A stretch of 64,000 nt of DNA from Streptococcus sanguinis SK49 (lineage in GTDB: Bacteria; Bacillota; Bacilli; Lactobacillales; Streptococcaceae). Every line of letters starts with the position of its first letter. Positions within the stretch are counted from its first letter, which is position 1. The notes below the pieces were generated by a model. It worked only from the letters and a program-made list of their open reading frames with translations, did no database searches and was not told the origin of the DNA. Below are positions 44,325 to 53,446 of this stretch, piece after piece. The stretch lies in NCBI RefSeq assembly GCF_000212815.1, contig NZ_GL890986.1, positions 404,289-468,288 on the forward strand, given 5' to 3'. A program made the translations under genes and the position numbers.

Positions 44325-45101
44325 ATGGAAACAACAAAAGGAATTATTTTCAACATCCAACATTTCAGTATTCATGATGGACCAGGGATTCGTACAACGG
44401 TTTTCCTCAAGGGCTGTCCTCTGCGCTGCCCTTGGTGCTCCAATCCAGAATCACAGCAATTCAGACCCGAGCCTATGCTGGATGCTACTACCAAAAAAAG
44501 CATCACTATGGGGGAGGAAAGAAGTGTCGAGGAGATTATCAACGAAGTCCTAAAGGACAGAGATTTTTATGAAGAATCTGGCGGTGGCCTAACCTTATCT
44601 GGCGGAGAGATTTTCGACCAGTTTGAATTTGCCAAGGCCATTCTCAAAGCGGCTAAGGAAAAAGGGATTCATACCGCTATTGAAACAACTGCCTTTGTAG
44701 AACATGAAAAATTCGTGGATCTCATCCAGTACGTTGATTTTATCTATACAGACCTGAAACATTATAACTCTGTCAACCACCGCAAGGTGACTGGAGTAAA
44801 AAACGAATTAATTGTTCAGAATATCCACTACGCCTTCACTCATCAAAAGATGATTGTTCTGCGCATTCCTATCATTCCAGATTTTAACGACTCTTTAGAA
44901 GATGCAGAGCAGTTTGCGACTTTGTTTAATGAACTATCCATCGATCAAGTCCAGCTGTTGCCTTTCCATCAATTTGGCGAAAATAAATACAAATTACTTG
45001 GCCGAAAGTATGCCATGGAAGATGTCAAGGCCTTGCACCCTGAAGACTTATTTGAATACCAAGATGTCTTTTTGAAGCATGACATTAATTGTTATTTTTA
45101 G
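44325..45101 (+). CDS. Glycyl radical enzyme activating enzyme (radical SAM), PflA/PflE-like
   Basis: The 258-aa radical SAM protein has Cys31, Cys35 and Cys38 (CPLRCPWC) binding the 4Fe-4S cluster and uses SAM to put the radical on Gly789 of the partner enzyme. The GGGLTLSGGE segment binds SAM. No Cys-rich ferredoxin-like insert follows the CxxxCxxC motif, unlike many eliminase activases; the size is close to pyruvate formate-lyase activase. The start at 44325 has AGGAGG 7 nt upstream; the longer frame to 44298 overlaps the -10 box. Confidence 0.92.
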   Translation: METTKGIIFNIQHFSIHDGPGIRTTVFLKGCPLRCPWCSNPESQQFRPEPMLDATTKKSITMGEERSVEEIINEVLKDRDFYEESGGGLTLSGGEIFDQFEFAKAILKAAKEKGIHTAIETTAFVEHEKFVDLIQYVDFIYTDLKHYNSVNHRKVTGVKNELIVQNIHYAFTHQKMIVLRIPIIPDFNDSLEDAEQFATLFNELSIDQVQLLPFHQFGENKYKLLGRKYAMEDVKALHPEDLFEYQDVFLKHDINCYF

Positions 45102-45123
45102 TCTTTAATTTTTCAAACACCAA

Positions 45124-45170
45124 AAAACAAGCCACGCTTTCAGCCCTGCGGTTGAAAGGTGGCTTGTTTT
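45124..45170. terminator. Bidirectional terminator, copy B of a repeated hairpin
   Basis: AAAACAAGCC pairs with GGCTTGTTTT around an inner TTTCA/TTGAAA-like stem. It is nearly identical to copy A at 35076-35122. It serves the convergent activase and glycosyltransferase genes. Confidence 0.8.
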
Positions 45171-45172
45171 GT

Positions 45173-46042
45173 TTATTCTCCAAATAGTTGGAGTTTACTT
45201 TCAATTTCCTGATAGACCAGACTGGACTGCATACCGACGGCTGCAGCGCTGTCGCGACAATACTGGAGCAGGAAGGTGTAGTACTTGTAGTAGAAGCTCA
45301 GGTCATAGCCTAGCTTACCCAAAATGGCTAGCTGCTCCTCAAAACCTACAATCAAGTCTCGGAACCACTGCTCATTCCAAGTCATGGAGATGCTATTTGG
45401 CCGCAAGCGATAGTAATAGAGCGGTTCATTGAGGTAGATAATCTTCTCCGACTGAAGGTACAGCTTATAAGTTGTGAAGGCATCTTCGGCCACTCGGCCG
45501 ACTGGATAGCGCACTGTATCAAAGAGCTCACGCTTATAGAGCTTAGCCCAGGCACAGAGAAAGACACCGTCTACCATGCGACGTCTAGGGTACTCCTCGA
45601 TTATCTCTTCTCGCGTATAGAGGGTTTCAAAATGCTCTGTCGAATAGTAGAGGAAGGCTGAATCCTCAGCACGGAAACTACAGTGGTGACCAATGGCAAT
45701 GTCCGCATCATACTCCTTGAGCTTTTCATAGAGGCGGGCAACATGCTGCTCAGGCAGCCAGTCATCCGAATCCACAAAAATCAAATAGTCTGCACTAGAG
45801 TGCTCAATCCCTGTGTTGCGGGCACCGGACAAACCTTGATTGTCCTGATAAATGAGACGAATCCTCGCATCCTGATCAGCTAGCTCTTGGCAAATCTGAC
45901 CAGAAGCATCTGTTGAACCATCATTGACTAGAATAATTTCCAGATTTTTATAGGTCTGACGACAGACGCTGTTCACACATTCTGCTAAATACTGCTCAAC
46001 ATTGTAAACAGGGATGATAACACTGATTAATTCCTGAGACAT
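45173..46042 (-). CDS. Family 2 glycosyltransferase
   Basis: The 289-aa GT-A enzyme opens with ISVIIPVYNVEQYLAECVNS and contains NDGSTDASG and the metal-binding DSDDW (DxD) motif. Family members transfer sugars to cell-wall polysaccharides or glycoproteins. It is a single gene with no glycan cluster around it, so the acceptor is unknown. Confidence 0.92.
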   Translation of the reverse strand: MSQELISVIIPVYNVEQYLAECVNSVCRQTYKNLEIILVNDGSTDASGQICQELADQDARIRLIYQDNQGLSGARNTGIEHSSADYLIFVDSDDWLPEQHVARLYEKLKEYDADIAIGHHCSFRAEDSAFLYYSTEHFETLYTREEIIEEYPRRRMVDGVFLCAWAKLYKRELFDTVRYPVGRVAEDAFTTYKLYLQSEKIIYLNEPLYYYRLRPNSISMTWNEQWFRDLIVGFEEQLAILGKLGYDLSFYYKYYTFLLQYCRDSAAAVGMQSSLVYQEIESKLQLFGE

Positions 46043-46447
46043 GATAACTCCTATTCTTTTCCTGTCTTTTTATTATACATGATTTTTTAGGTTTGTGAGG
46101 TGTTTTTGACATCGTCTTTTCTATCAGTAATCGGGTACTTAAATACAAGGAAGATACGGAATCTGATTGATTGCCATTAAGACTTCTTTCATATTTAGTC
46201 TCAGGCAGTTGTTTGGAAAAAGCATATTGAAGAGATGGCTGCTGATTTTGAAAGAATTTCTAAATACTAGCCAGCGACACAATACTGTTCATAAATACTT
46301 CTTGTGAAATCTCACTTTCTCCAACTACATCCTAAATACCAGAAAGACTAACAAAATAGCCTGCTTTCACAAACAAAAGCAGACTATTGAAATGCACTCG
46401 ATTATTTTTGATTTGAGCAGGATTCGATAAGTACTCTTATCTCTGCA
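46043..46447. other. Gene-free stretch with a possible gene remnant
   Basis: No intact gene is seen. On the plus strand at 46199-46270 a short frame ends in KKHIEEMAADFERISKY and a stop. It reads like the tail of a protein but is closed by a stop directly upstream (46196-46198). It may be decayed coding DNA. The terminator of pepO is at 46355-46388. Confidence 0.35.
46355..46388 (-). terminator. Terminator of pepO
   Basis: AATAGCCTGCTTT and AAAGCAGACTATT form a 13-bp stem with one mismatch and an 8-nt loop. TTTTGTT follows on the minus strand. Confidence 0.7.
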
Positions 46448-48340
46448 TCACCAGATGACCACCCGCTCTTCTGGGCTCCGCCACATGCCGTCTCCCTCTT
46501 TCACATCAAAGGTCGTAAAGAAGTCGTCAAAGTTTGGCAGCTGAACATTCGTCCGAAGCTTAGCTGGTGCATGGACATCGACGCTTGCCAGGAGCTTCAT
46601 ATATTCCTCCCGGCCCTTCATTCGCCAGATGCGGGCAAAGTTGGTAAAGAATTCCTCAGCAGAGAAATCTGCTTCTTTCTTAGCTGCTTCTAGGGCTGCT
46701 GCAATGCCGCCCAAATCTGCCACGTTTTCTGAAACGGTCAGCTTGCCATTGACCTTAGCACCATAGGAATCCTGTCCTTCGAACTGGTCAATGACCTTTT
46801 GAGTCCGCTCGGTGAAGGCTTGGTAGTCGTGCTCCGTCCACCAATTATTAAGGCTGCCATTTTCATCAAAGGAAGCTCCGTTGGTATCAAAAGCATGAGA
46901 AATCTCATGGGCGATGACCGCTCCGATACCACCGTAATTGGCTGACGAGGATTGGTGCAGGTCATAGAAAGGAGCCTGCAGGATAGCCGCTGGAAAGACA
47001 ATCAGGTTTTTCTGCGGATTATAGTAGGCATTGACCATATGGGCTGGCATTCCCCATTCCTTGTAATCTACTGGTTGATTCCACTTGCTCCAGCTATAAG
47101 CAATATCAATCTGGCTCAGCTTCTGAGCATTTTCAAAGAGAGTCAGCTTTTCATCCACGACCTTTCGAGAGTAGCGCTCAGGCAGCTCATCAGGATAGCC
47201 AATATAAGGCTTGATGGCATTGAGTTTGACAATAGCCTTGTCCCGAGTTTCTGGTGTCAGCCAGTCATTCTGGGCCAGGCGGTTTTTGTAAACTTCAATC
47301 ATCGTCGCCACTTTCTGCTCCACATCAGCCTTGGCTTCTGGTGAGAACTTTTGACCAGCATACCAAAGACCGACAGCTTGATTAAAGGGACCTTGGGCCA
47401 AATAAAATGCTGCTTTTTTCTTGTCCTGAGCCTGAGGTGTCCCAGATAGAGCACGATGATAAGCTCCTGCCAAGACACGGATATCATCCGTTAGATAAGA
47501 GGTTGTATTGCGGACTGCAGAGAGAATCAGCAGAGCATGGAGTTTGTCCCAGTTTGCGACTGTATAGATATCCTTAGCTGCTTTCCAGAAGCGTTCCTCA
47601 GGAACAATAACTTGGTCGGGTTCTTGACCGATCAACTTGGTGAAAATATCCGCCAAAGGCAACTCCGGCACCAAGGCTTTGAAATCTTCCCACTTATAAG
47701 GATGATAGAGCTTAGCATACTCAGAGCTTTCTTCACTAGACAGAACATACTGAGCAAAAACAGCATCCAACTCCAAGACCTTATCCAAAAGATCCTTGAT
47801 TTCCTCTTCCGCAAAGTCAAATGTTGCCAGCAAATCTTCCTGAGCCTTGCGCCATTTTGCAAGCAGGTCTTCCTTCTGTGGATGCTCCTCTGCATAGTAG
47901 GTCGTGTCTGGCAAAATCGTTCCCGGTCCATCCGCCCAGAGGACATTGATTCGAGCGTCCATAAAGTCAGGCGCCACACCAAAGGGGAAATAAGTCGGCT
48001 TACCAGCTAGTTCAAAATCAGCAATCTTAGAAGCATATTCTTCAAAAGATGTTAGGTTGCGAATTTCATCAATGTAAGCACGCGCTGGCTCAATCCCAGC
48101 TGCTTCCCGCTTGTCATAATCCGCTGCCAAGCGATGGTAAGCAACAAAATTCTGCAGAATGGCATCTTCTGGTACTCCATCGCCAGCCAACCATTTGTCA
48201 GTCGTGGCAAGCATAAGATCTTCAATCTCATCTGCCAGATCCATGAAGCCGCCCGTCACTGGCTTATCATCAGGAATGACCGCCGTCTTGGCCCACTCAC
48301 CATTAATCGCATCATAGAAATCATCTTGTAGTCGTGTCAT
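46448..48340 (-). CDS. pepO: M13-family endopeptidase PepO
   Basis: The 630-aa neprilysin-like metallopeptidase has the zinc motif HEISH in VIAHEISHAFD and the downstream ENVADLGG segment with the third zinc ligand Glu. No signal peptide is seen, as is usual for streptococcal PepO, which is cytoplasmic or released and has been linked to host protein binding in relatives. The start at 48340 (MTRLQDDFYDAINGEW) fits the family. It is divergent from the metal ABC operon, as in pneumococcus. Confidence 0.95.
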   Translation of the reverse strand: MTRLQDDFYDAINGEWAKTAVIPDDKPVTGGFMDLADEIEDLMLATTDKWLAGDGVPEDAILQNFVAYHRLAADYDKREAAGIEPARAYIDEIRNLTSFEEYASKIADFELAGKPTYFPFGVAPDFMDARINVLWADGPGTILPDTTYYAEEHPQKEDLLAKWRKAQEDLLATFDFAEEEIKDLLDKVLELDAVFAQYVLSSEESSEYAKLYHPYKWEDFKALVPELPLADIFTKLIGQEPDQVIVPEERFWKAAKDIYTVANWDKLHALLILSAVRNTTSYLTDDIRVLAGAYHRALSGTPQAQDKKKAAFYLAQGPFNQAVGLWYAGQKFSPEAKADVEQKVATMIEVYKNRLAQNDWLTPETRDKAIVKLNAIKPYIGYPDELPERYSRKVVDEKLTLFENAQKLSQIDIAYSWSKWNQPVDYKEWGMPAHMVNAYYNPQKNLIVFPAAILQAPFYDLHQSSSANYGGIGAVIAHEISHAFDTNGASFDENGSLNNWWTEHDYQAFTERTQKVIDQFEGQDSYGAKVNGKLTVSENVADLGGIAAALEAAKKEADFSAEEFFTNFARIWRMKGREEYMKLLASVDVHAPAKLRTNVQLPNFDDFFTTFDVKEGDGMWRSPEERVVIW

Positions 48341-48430
48341 CTTCTTCTCGCTTTCATGCTTTTGATATAACCTTATCAAAATCTACTTGTTTTTTCAAAC
48401 ATTTCTTATATTAATTTTAGAGATTTATTA

Positions 48431-48468
48431 AAAATTAACTTGACTTAATTTTTATTTTAATGTATATT
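48431..48468 (+). promoter_or_regulatory. Metal ABC operon promoter with SsaR/ScaR/PsaR-type operator
   Basis: TTGACT (48440-48445) and TATATT (48463-48468) are 17 nt apart. AAAATTAACTTGACTTAATT plus TT (48431-48452) matches the PsaR/ScaR operator as I recall it and covers the -35 box. The regulator is encoded at 53447-54094. Confidence 0.82.
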
Positions 48469-48489
48469 AATCTCATAGAGGTGTATGAG

Positions 48490-49209
48490 ATGATTACGAT
48501 TAAAGATTTGACTGTCAGCTATCAGGATACGCTGGCTCTTGAGCCCCTTTCATTAACCATTAAGGAGCCAACCATTACTGGGATTATAGGCCCTAACGGA
48601 GCCGGAAAATCCACCCTGCTCAAGGGCATGCTAGGGATTATTGACCACCAAGGCCAGACTCTGCTGGATCAAAAGCCGCTGCAGAACTCTCTCCAGCGCG
48701 TCGCCTATGTAGAGCAAAAGATTAATATTGATTATCATTTTCCTATCAAAGTCAAAGAGTGTGTCTCTTTGGGACTTTACCCGCAGCTCAAGCTCTTTCA
48801 AGGGCTAAAGAGTTCCCATTGGGACAAGGTGGCTGAGGCATTGAAAATTGTCGGTTTAGAAGACTTGGCTGAGCGCCAGATTAGCCAGCTGTCCGGCGGG
48901 CAATTCCAGCGGGTCTTGATTGCTCGCTGCTTGGTTCAAGAGGCGGATTGTATCTTTTTGGACGAGCCCTTCGTCGGGATCGACTCTGTCAGTGAAGAGA
49001 TTATTATGTCTACCCTGCGCAGTCTCAAAGCTGCAGGCAAGATTATCCTGATTGTCCACCATGATCTGAGTAAGGTTGTTGATTATTTCGATCAGGTCAT
49101 CCTGCTCAATCGTAAGCTGATTGCCTTCGGTCCCACTGAGACTAGCTTTACCAAGGACAATATGAAAAAGACTTACGGCTCCCAGCTCTTTATGAATGGA
49201 GGTGCCTAG
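48490..49209 (+). CDS. ssaA: Manganese/iron ABC transporter, ATP-binding protein
   Basis: The 239-aa ATPase has Walker [10 protein letters not shown], signature [14 protein letters not shown] and Walker [12 protein letters not shown]. It is the first gene of the metal operon (ssaA/scaC/psaB position). The start at 48490 has AGAGGTG 7 nt upstream; the longer frame to 48460 would start inside the promoter. The symbol is by synteny with S. sanguinis. Confidence 0.93.
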   Translation: MITIKDLTVSYQDTLALEPLSLTIKEPTITGIIGPNGAGKSTLLKGMLGIIDHQGQTLLDQKPLQNSLQRVAYVEQKINIDYHFPIKVKECVSLGLYPQLKLFQGLKSSHWDKVAEALKIVGLEDLAERQISQLSGGQFQRVLIARCLVQEADCIFLDEPFVGIDSVSEEIIMSTLRSLKAAGKIILIVHHDLSKVVDYFDQVILLNRKLIAFGPTETSFTKDNMKKTYGSQLFMNGGA

Positions 49210-49210
49210 A

Positions 49211-50059
49211 ATGATTTTAGAATTTTTCCAAGGGCTGCGGGACTTTCACTTCCTGCAAAATGCCCTCATCACAGCCATCGTCATTGGGATTGTTGCTGGA
49301 GCTGTCGGATGCTTTATCATTCTGCGCGGCATGTCACTCATGGGGGATGCTATCTCTCATGCGGTTCTGCCCGGTGTGGCCCTGTCCTACATTTTAGGGA
49401 TTAATTTCTTTATCGGAGCCATCACCTTCGGACTTTTGGCCTCGATTATTATCACCTACATCAAGGGCAATTCCATTATTAAAAGCGATACGGCCATTGG
49501 GATTACCTTTTCATCCTTTCTAGCTCTGGGTGTGATCCTGATCGGCGTTGCCAATAGCTCCACTGATCTCTTTCATATTCTCTTTGGGAATATTTTGGCC
49601 GTACAGGACATTGATATGTGGATTAGTATTGGAGTCGGAATAGCTGTGCTCTTAATCATCATCCTCTTTTTCAAACAGCTTTTGATTACTTCCTTTGACC
49701 CCCTGCTGGCTCAAGCCATGGGCATGCCGGTCAGCTTCTATCACTATCTGCTGATGATTCTCTTGACCTTGGTCTCTGTGACAGCTATGCAGAGCGTGGG
49801 AACCATTCTGATTGTCGCTCTCTTGATAACGCCAGCAGCAACGGCCTATCTCTATGCCAACAGTCTGAAAACTATGATTCTGCTGTCCTCAGGACTAGGC
49901 GCTCTAGCTTCTGTACTGGGCCTCTTTATCGGCTATAGCTTTAATATCGCTGCAGGCTCCAGCATTGTACTGACCTCAGCCCTCATCTTTCTCATCTCTT
50001 TCTTTATTGCACCTAAGCAACGCTATTTAAAACTTAAAAACCGACCTAAACTAAAATAA
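49211..50059 (+). CDS. ssaC: Manganese/iron ABC transporter permease
   Basis: The 282-aa ABC-3 family permease has eight or nine hydrophobic helices and the [22 protein letters not shown] signature. It starts one nt after the ATPase stop, with GGAGG inside the ATPase gene end, so translation is coupled. It forms the channel for Mn2+ and possibly Fe2+. Confidence 0.93.
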   Translation: MILEFFQGLRDFHFLQNALITAIVIGIVAGAVGCFIILRGMSLMGDAISHAVLPGVALSYILGINFFIGAITFGLLASIIITYIKGNSIIKSDTAIGITFSSFLALGVILIGVANSSTDLFHILFGNILAVQDIDMWISIGVGIAVLLIIILFFKQLLITSFDPLLAQAMGMPVSFYHYLLMILLTLVSVTAMQSVGTILIVALLITPAATAYLYANSLKTMILLSSGLGALASVLGLFIGYSFNIAAGSSIVLTSALIFLISFFIAPKQRYLKLKNRPKLK

Positions 50060-50078
50060 AAATCAATGGAGGAAGCCC

Positions 50079-51008
50079 ATGAAAAAATTAGGTTTTTTAT
50101 CCCTGCTTTTGCTAGCAGTCTGCACTCTCTTTGCCTGCTCCGGTCAGAAGAAGGCATCCAGTGACTCGTCCAAGCTCAAGGTTGTTGCGACCAACTCAAT
50201 TATCGCTGATATTACCAAAAATATAGCTGGCGATAAGATTGACCTCCACAGCATTGTACCAGTCGGCAAAGACCCCCACGAATACGAGCCTCTGCCTGAA
50301 GATGTCAAAAAGACTTCTCAAGCGGATCTCATCTTCTACAACGGTATCAACCTGGAAACTGGCGGCAATGCTTGGTTCACCAAGTTAGTCAAAAATGCCA
50401 ATAAGGAAGAAAACAAGGACTACTACGCTGTCAGCGATGGCGTTGACGTCATTTACCTTGAAGGACAAAGTGAAAAGGGCAAAGAAGACCCTCATGCTTG
50501 GCTCAACTTGGAAAACGGTATTATCTATGCGCAAAACATTGCCAAGCGTTTGATTGAAAAAGACCCTGACAATAAGGCCACTTACGAGAAAAATCTCAAA
50601 GCCTATGTGGAAAAGCTAACCGCTCTGGATAAGGAAGCCAAGGAGAAATTCAACAATATCCCAGAAGAAAAGAAAATGATTGTGACCAGTGAAGGATGCT
50701 TCAAGTACTTCTCTAAGGCCTACAATGTGCCATCAGCCTATATCTGGGAAATCAATACCGAAGAAGAAGGAACTCCAGACCAAATCAAAAGCTTGGTTGA
50801 AAAACTGCGCAAGACCAAAGTCCCATCTCTATTTGTCGAATCAAGTGTGGACGACCGTCCGATGAAGACTGTTTCTAAAGACACCAACATCCCAATCCAC
50901 GCTAAAATCTTCACTGACTCAATCGCTGACCAAGGCGAAGAGGGCGACAGCTACTACAGCATGATGAAATACAATCTAGATAAAATTTCTGAAGGATTGG
51001 CCAAATAA
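50079..51008 (+). CDS. ssaB: Metal-binding lipoprotein adhesin of the LraI family (SsaB/ScaA/PsaA)
   Basis: The 309-aa substrate-binding lipoprotein has lipobox LFAC with lipidated Cys20. The metal ligands His67, His139, Glu205 and Asp280 fall at exactly the PsaA numbers. It binds Mn2+ (Fe2+) for the transporter encoded upstream and is an established virulence factor for endocarditis in S. sanguinis relatives. A terminator follows at 51014-51043. Confidence 0.96.
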   Translation: MKKLGFLSLLLLAVCTLFACSGQKKASSDSSKLKVVATNSIIADITKNIAGDKIDLHSIVPVGKDPHEYEPLPEDVKKTSQADLIFYNGINLETGGNAWFTKLVKNANKEENKDYYAVSDGVDVIYLEGQSEKGKEDPHAWLNLENGIIYAQNIAKRLIEKDPDNKATYEKNLKAYVEKLTALDKEAKEKFNNIPEEKKMIVTSEGCFKYFSKAYNVPSAYIWEINTEEEGTPDQIKSLVEKLRKTKVPSLFVESSVDDRPMKTVSKDTNIPIHAKIFTDSIADQGEEGDSYYSMMKYNLDKISEGLAK

Positions 51009-51013
51009 TGATA

Positions 51014-51043
51014 AGAGGTTAGGAAGACAAAATCCCAACCTCT
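51014..51043 (+). terminator. Terminator of the metal ABC operon
   Basis: AGAGGTTAGG pairs with CCCAACCTCT (one mismatch), followed by TTT. Some read-through into tpx is possible. Confidence 0.7.
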
Positions 51044-51159
51044 TTATTAGTGGAGAAGGAGCTTCACTTGGAGTAGATTTCAAATTTCCAGTCAAATTAT
51101 TCGAAAAAAATCACTATTCGCTGTACAATGAAGCTATCAAACATGAATGGAGACTCCTT

Positions 51160-51651
51160 ATGACAACTTTTCTCGGAAATCCTGTAACCTTTACTGGAAA
51201 GCAACTGCAAGTCGGCGACACCGCACACGATTTTAGCCTGACAGCAACTGACCTTTCAAAGAAAACTCTGGCTGATTTTGCTGGCAAAAAGAAAGTCCTG
51301 AGTATCATCCCATCTATCGATACTGGTGTCTGCTCGACTCAGACTCGTCGTTTCAATCAAGAACTCTCTGACTTGGATAATACCGTTGTTATCACTGTTT
51401 CAGTTGACTTACCTTTTGCTCAAGGCAAGTGGTGTGCTGCTGAAGGCATTGAGAACGCTGTCATGCTCTCTGACTACTTCGACCATTCTTTCGGCCGTGA
51501 CTATGCTGTCCTCATCAATGAATGGCACCTTTTGGCCCGCGCAGTTCTTGTCTTGGACGAAAACAACACTGTGACCTACGCTGAATATGTCGACAATATC
51601 AATACCGAGCCTGACTTCGAAGCAGCTATCGCCGCAGTTAAGAGCTTGTAA
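51160..51651 (+). CDS. tpx: Thiol peroxidase Tpx
   Basis: The 163-aa atypical 2-Cys peroxiredoxin has peroxidatic Cys58 (DTGVCSTQT) and resolving Cys92 (GKWCAAEGI). It reduces hydrogen peroxide and organic peroxides with thioredoxin, which matters in a peroxide-producing oral streptococcus. It follows the metal operon as in other streptococci; GGAGACTCC is upstream of the start and a TACAAT -10 candidate lies at about 51123-51128. Confidence 0.95.
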   Translation: MTTFLGNPVTFTGKQLQVGDTAHDFSLTATDLSKKTLADFAGKKKVLSIIPSIDTGVCSTQTRRFNQELSDLDNTVVITVSVDLPFAQGKWCAAEGIENAVMLSDYFDHSFGRDYAVLINEWHLLARAVLVLDENNTVTYAEYVDNINTEPDFEAAIAAVKSL

Positions 51652-51660
51652 GAGATAAAA

Positions 51661-51682
51661 ATACGGATTTGCTAGTCCGTAT
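51661..51682. terminator. Terminator of tpx, overlapping the end of the convergent gene
   Basis: ATACGGA and TCCGTAT form the stem; a T run follows on the plus strand and covers the last codons of the 51672-52772 gene. Confidence 0.75.
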
Positions 51683-52772
51683 TTTTTTGTACAAAAAACT
51701 TCTGCCAAAACTGACGGAACCAAGCCCAAGAACGCAAGAGAAAGGATGGTCGATTCAGTAATTTCTTGAACCGAGCAATCTCTGCCCTTACCTGTTTATA
51801 AGCACTCCGCCCCTTTCGAGCATAAGGGCTCTTAGCCGAACGATAGCCCAGCGGACCACGATTGTTCTGAGGTGATTTGAACTTGCGGCCACCATTTTCA
51901 ATGCCAAGCCTGCGAAAGCGAGGATCCCAAACTGCAGGCGTTTTGACATCATAGCGAGTATGAGAAGCCTGATTGCCCGGCCGGTTATGCTCACCATAGT
52001 TAAAGCTGGCGCCATTCACAATACCATTTTGGCTAGCCCTCTCTGGATCGATAATATTGAGAAAACGGCCTGTCTGATCCAGAATAAACTCTGTATGAAA
52101 ATCAATTAGGATTTTTATATTGGCCTGACTAGCTTGACCATCCGGATAGACAGCCTGACCAGACATCTTATCAATATAGGCTTTATTATGCAAGCGCGAG
52201 GATTCATGAAAACTATAAGGTAGCCCTGGCCAATCCTTTAGATAGGAAGCCAAAGCTTCTGCATCTGTCATACCAGCCTGACGGTAGTGATCTCTGACCC
52301 ACTGGGCCTGCTGGCAGGAAATGACATAGCGAAACTGATGCAGCTGTCTCTTAAGCTTTTGATTGCCATCCCTTTGGCTGAAATCATCTGCCGGAAAAGC
52401 TTGGCGCAAGGTCCTTGAAAAAATCTTCCAAAAGCCATCATGTGGTGTTAGGTTTGGAGCAATCCGAGCCAGCAAAAAATCTGTCTCTGACTTGTCTCCG
52501 CTCAGCTCCTCAGGCATATTAACAAGATTCATAGCCAGAACCAGCAGCTCTTGAGCTCCTAACCTGCTGATCTGAGCCTGCTCAGCCTGCCAGAGCTTTT
52601 GAAAAAAGGGACTGCCAAAAAGCTGAGCCTCCTGCAGGTAATCTCTTTCTTCTGACACTGTTTTTCCTTGCCCGTTATTTAACCCTGCAAAAACTTGTTC
52701 TAGCGCTGTCTGAGACCAACCGATTGATTGCAATTGCTGAAAGAGCAACTCTTTCCCTTCTTTCGGATACAT
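51672..52772 (-). CDS. DUF3114-like protein of unknown function
   Basis: The 366-aa soluble protein is rich in Gln, Arg and aromatic residues with no signal peptide. A conserved-looking central part (SFHESSRLHNKAYIDKMSG, DFHTEFILDQTGRFLNIIDP, NGASFNYGEHN) looks like the streptococcal DUF3114 family. The C-terminal part is very basic. The His-rich central region could be catalytic, and DUF3114 proteins sometimes occur with toxin-like genes; both points are inference. The start at 52772 has GGAGGG upstream. Confidence 0.65.
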   Translation of the reverse strand: MYPKEGKELLFQQLQSIGWSQTALEQVFAGLNNGQGKTVSEERDYLQEAQLFGSPFFQKLWQAEQAQISRLGAQELLVLAMNLVNMPEELSGDKSETDFLLARIAPNLTPHDGFWKIFSRTLRQAFPADDFSQRDGNQKLKRQLHQFRYVISCQQAQWVRDHYRQAGMTDAEALASYLKDWPGLPYSFHESSRLHNKAYIDKMSGQAVYPDGQASQANIKILIDFHTEFILDQTGRFLNIIDPERASQNGIVNGASFNYGEHNRPGNQASHTRYDVKTPAVWDPRFRRLGIENGGRKFKSPQNNRGPLGYRSAKSPYARKGRSAYKQVRAEIARFKKLLNRPSFLLRSWAWFRQFWQKFFVQKNTD

Positions 52773-52855
52773 GGCTCCCTCCTTTCTTTTTTCTATTATA
52801 CCCACATAGAAAACCGCCCGTCAAGCAACGAGCGGTCTTCTTATTCACGAATTTC

Positions 52856-53368
52856 TCATCCTTTGATGGCAATGAAGGGAGAGCCCTCAGTATTATCCGT
52901 CGGATCTACACTCTTGACTCCAAAGAGATAGTCTACTGGATACCAGCCATTATTAGCTGCATTATAAGGGTCACGTACATAGGTTTTTCCATTGTCATAG
53001 CCTTTGAGAACCAGCTCATGAGTGACTGGATAATGGGCAAAGATGCTGGTACCAACGGCACCTAGGACATGATGCCCCTGCGAAAGCGCTTCTTTGACTG
53101 CAGAAGCTGTAAACAGGGTCTCAGTCGTCAGATCCCAGTGCTGGGCAGCTCGGACAATACCACGACTGCTGGTGCCAAATCCATCTTTATTAAATTCATT
53201 GGTATGGTTATATAGGTAATCCGCAACAGTTGTCGGAAGCACTTCTGTCCCAGTAATCCCAGAAATAACCATGGCTAGCGTTGTCGGCACGCATCCTGTC
53301 GCATCCATGCTGTAAGGACCATACTTCCTGCCACCCCAGCGACCATCGCAATGAATAAAATCTAAACA
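52856..53368 (-). pseudogene. C39-family (papain-like) peptidase, 5'-truncated
   Basis: The frame is open from 53368, just after a TGA at 53369-53371, and codes for an almost complete C39-like domain: DGRWGGRKYGPYS, catalytic Cys in GCVPTTLAM, and His in PVTHELVLKGYD. The first ATG (53308) lies inside the domain. No ribosome site, start codon or export signal is present upstream, where the divergent regulator promoter begins. Relatives are exported and usually carry N-terminal signal and binding repeats, so this is read as the remnant of a longer gene. Confidence 0.7.
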
Positions 53369-53446
53369 TCAAAGAAAGGCTTAGACACTGTATTCTTGCA
53401 GCGATTTTTGTTATACTAATGATATAAAGTTCAGCGAGGATGCAAT

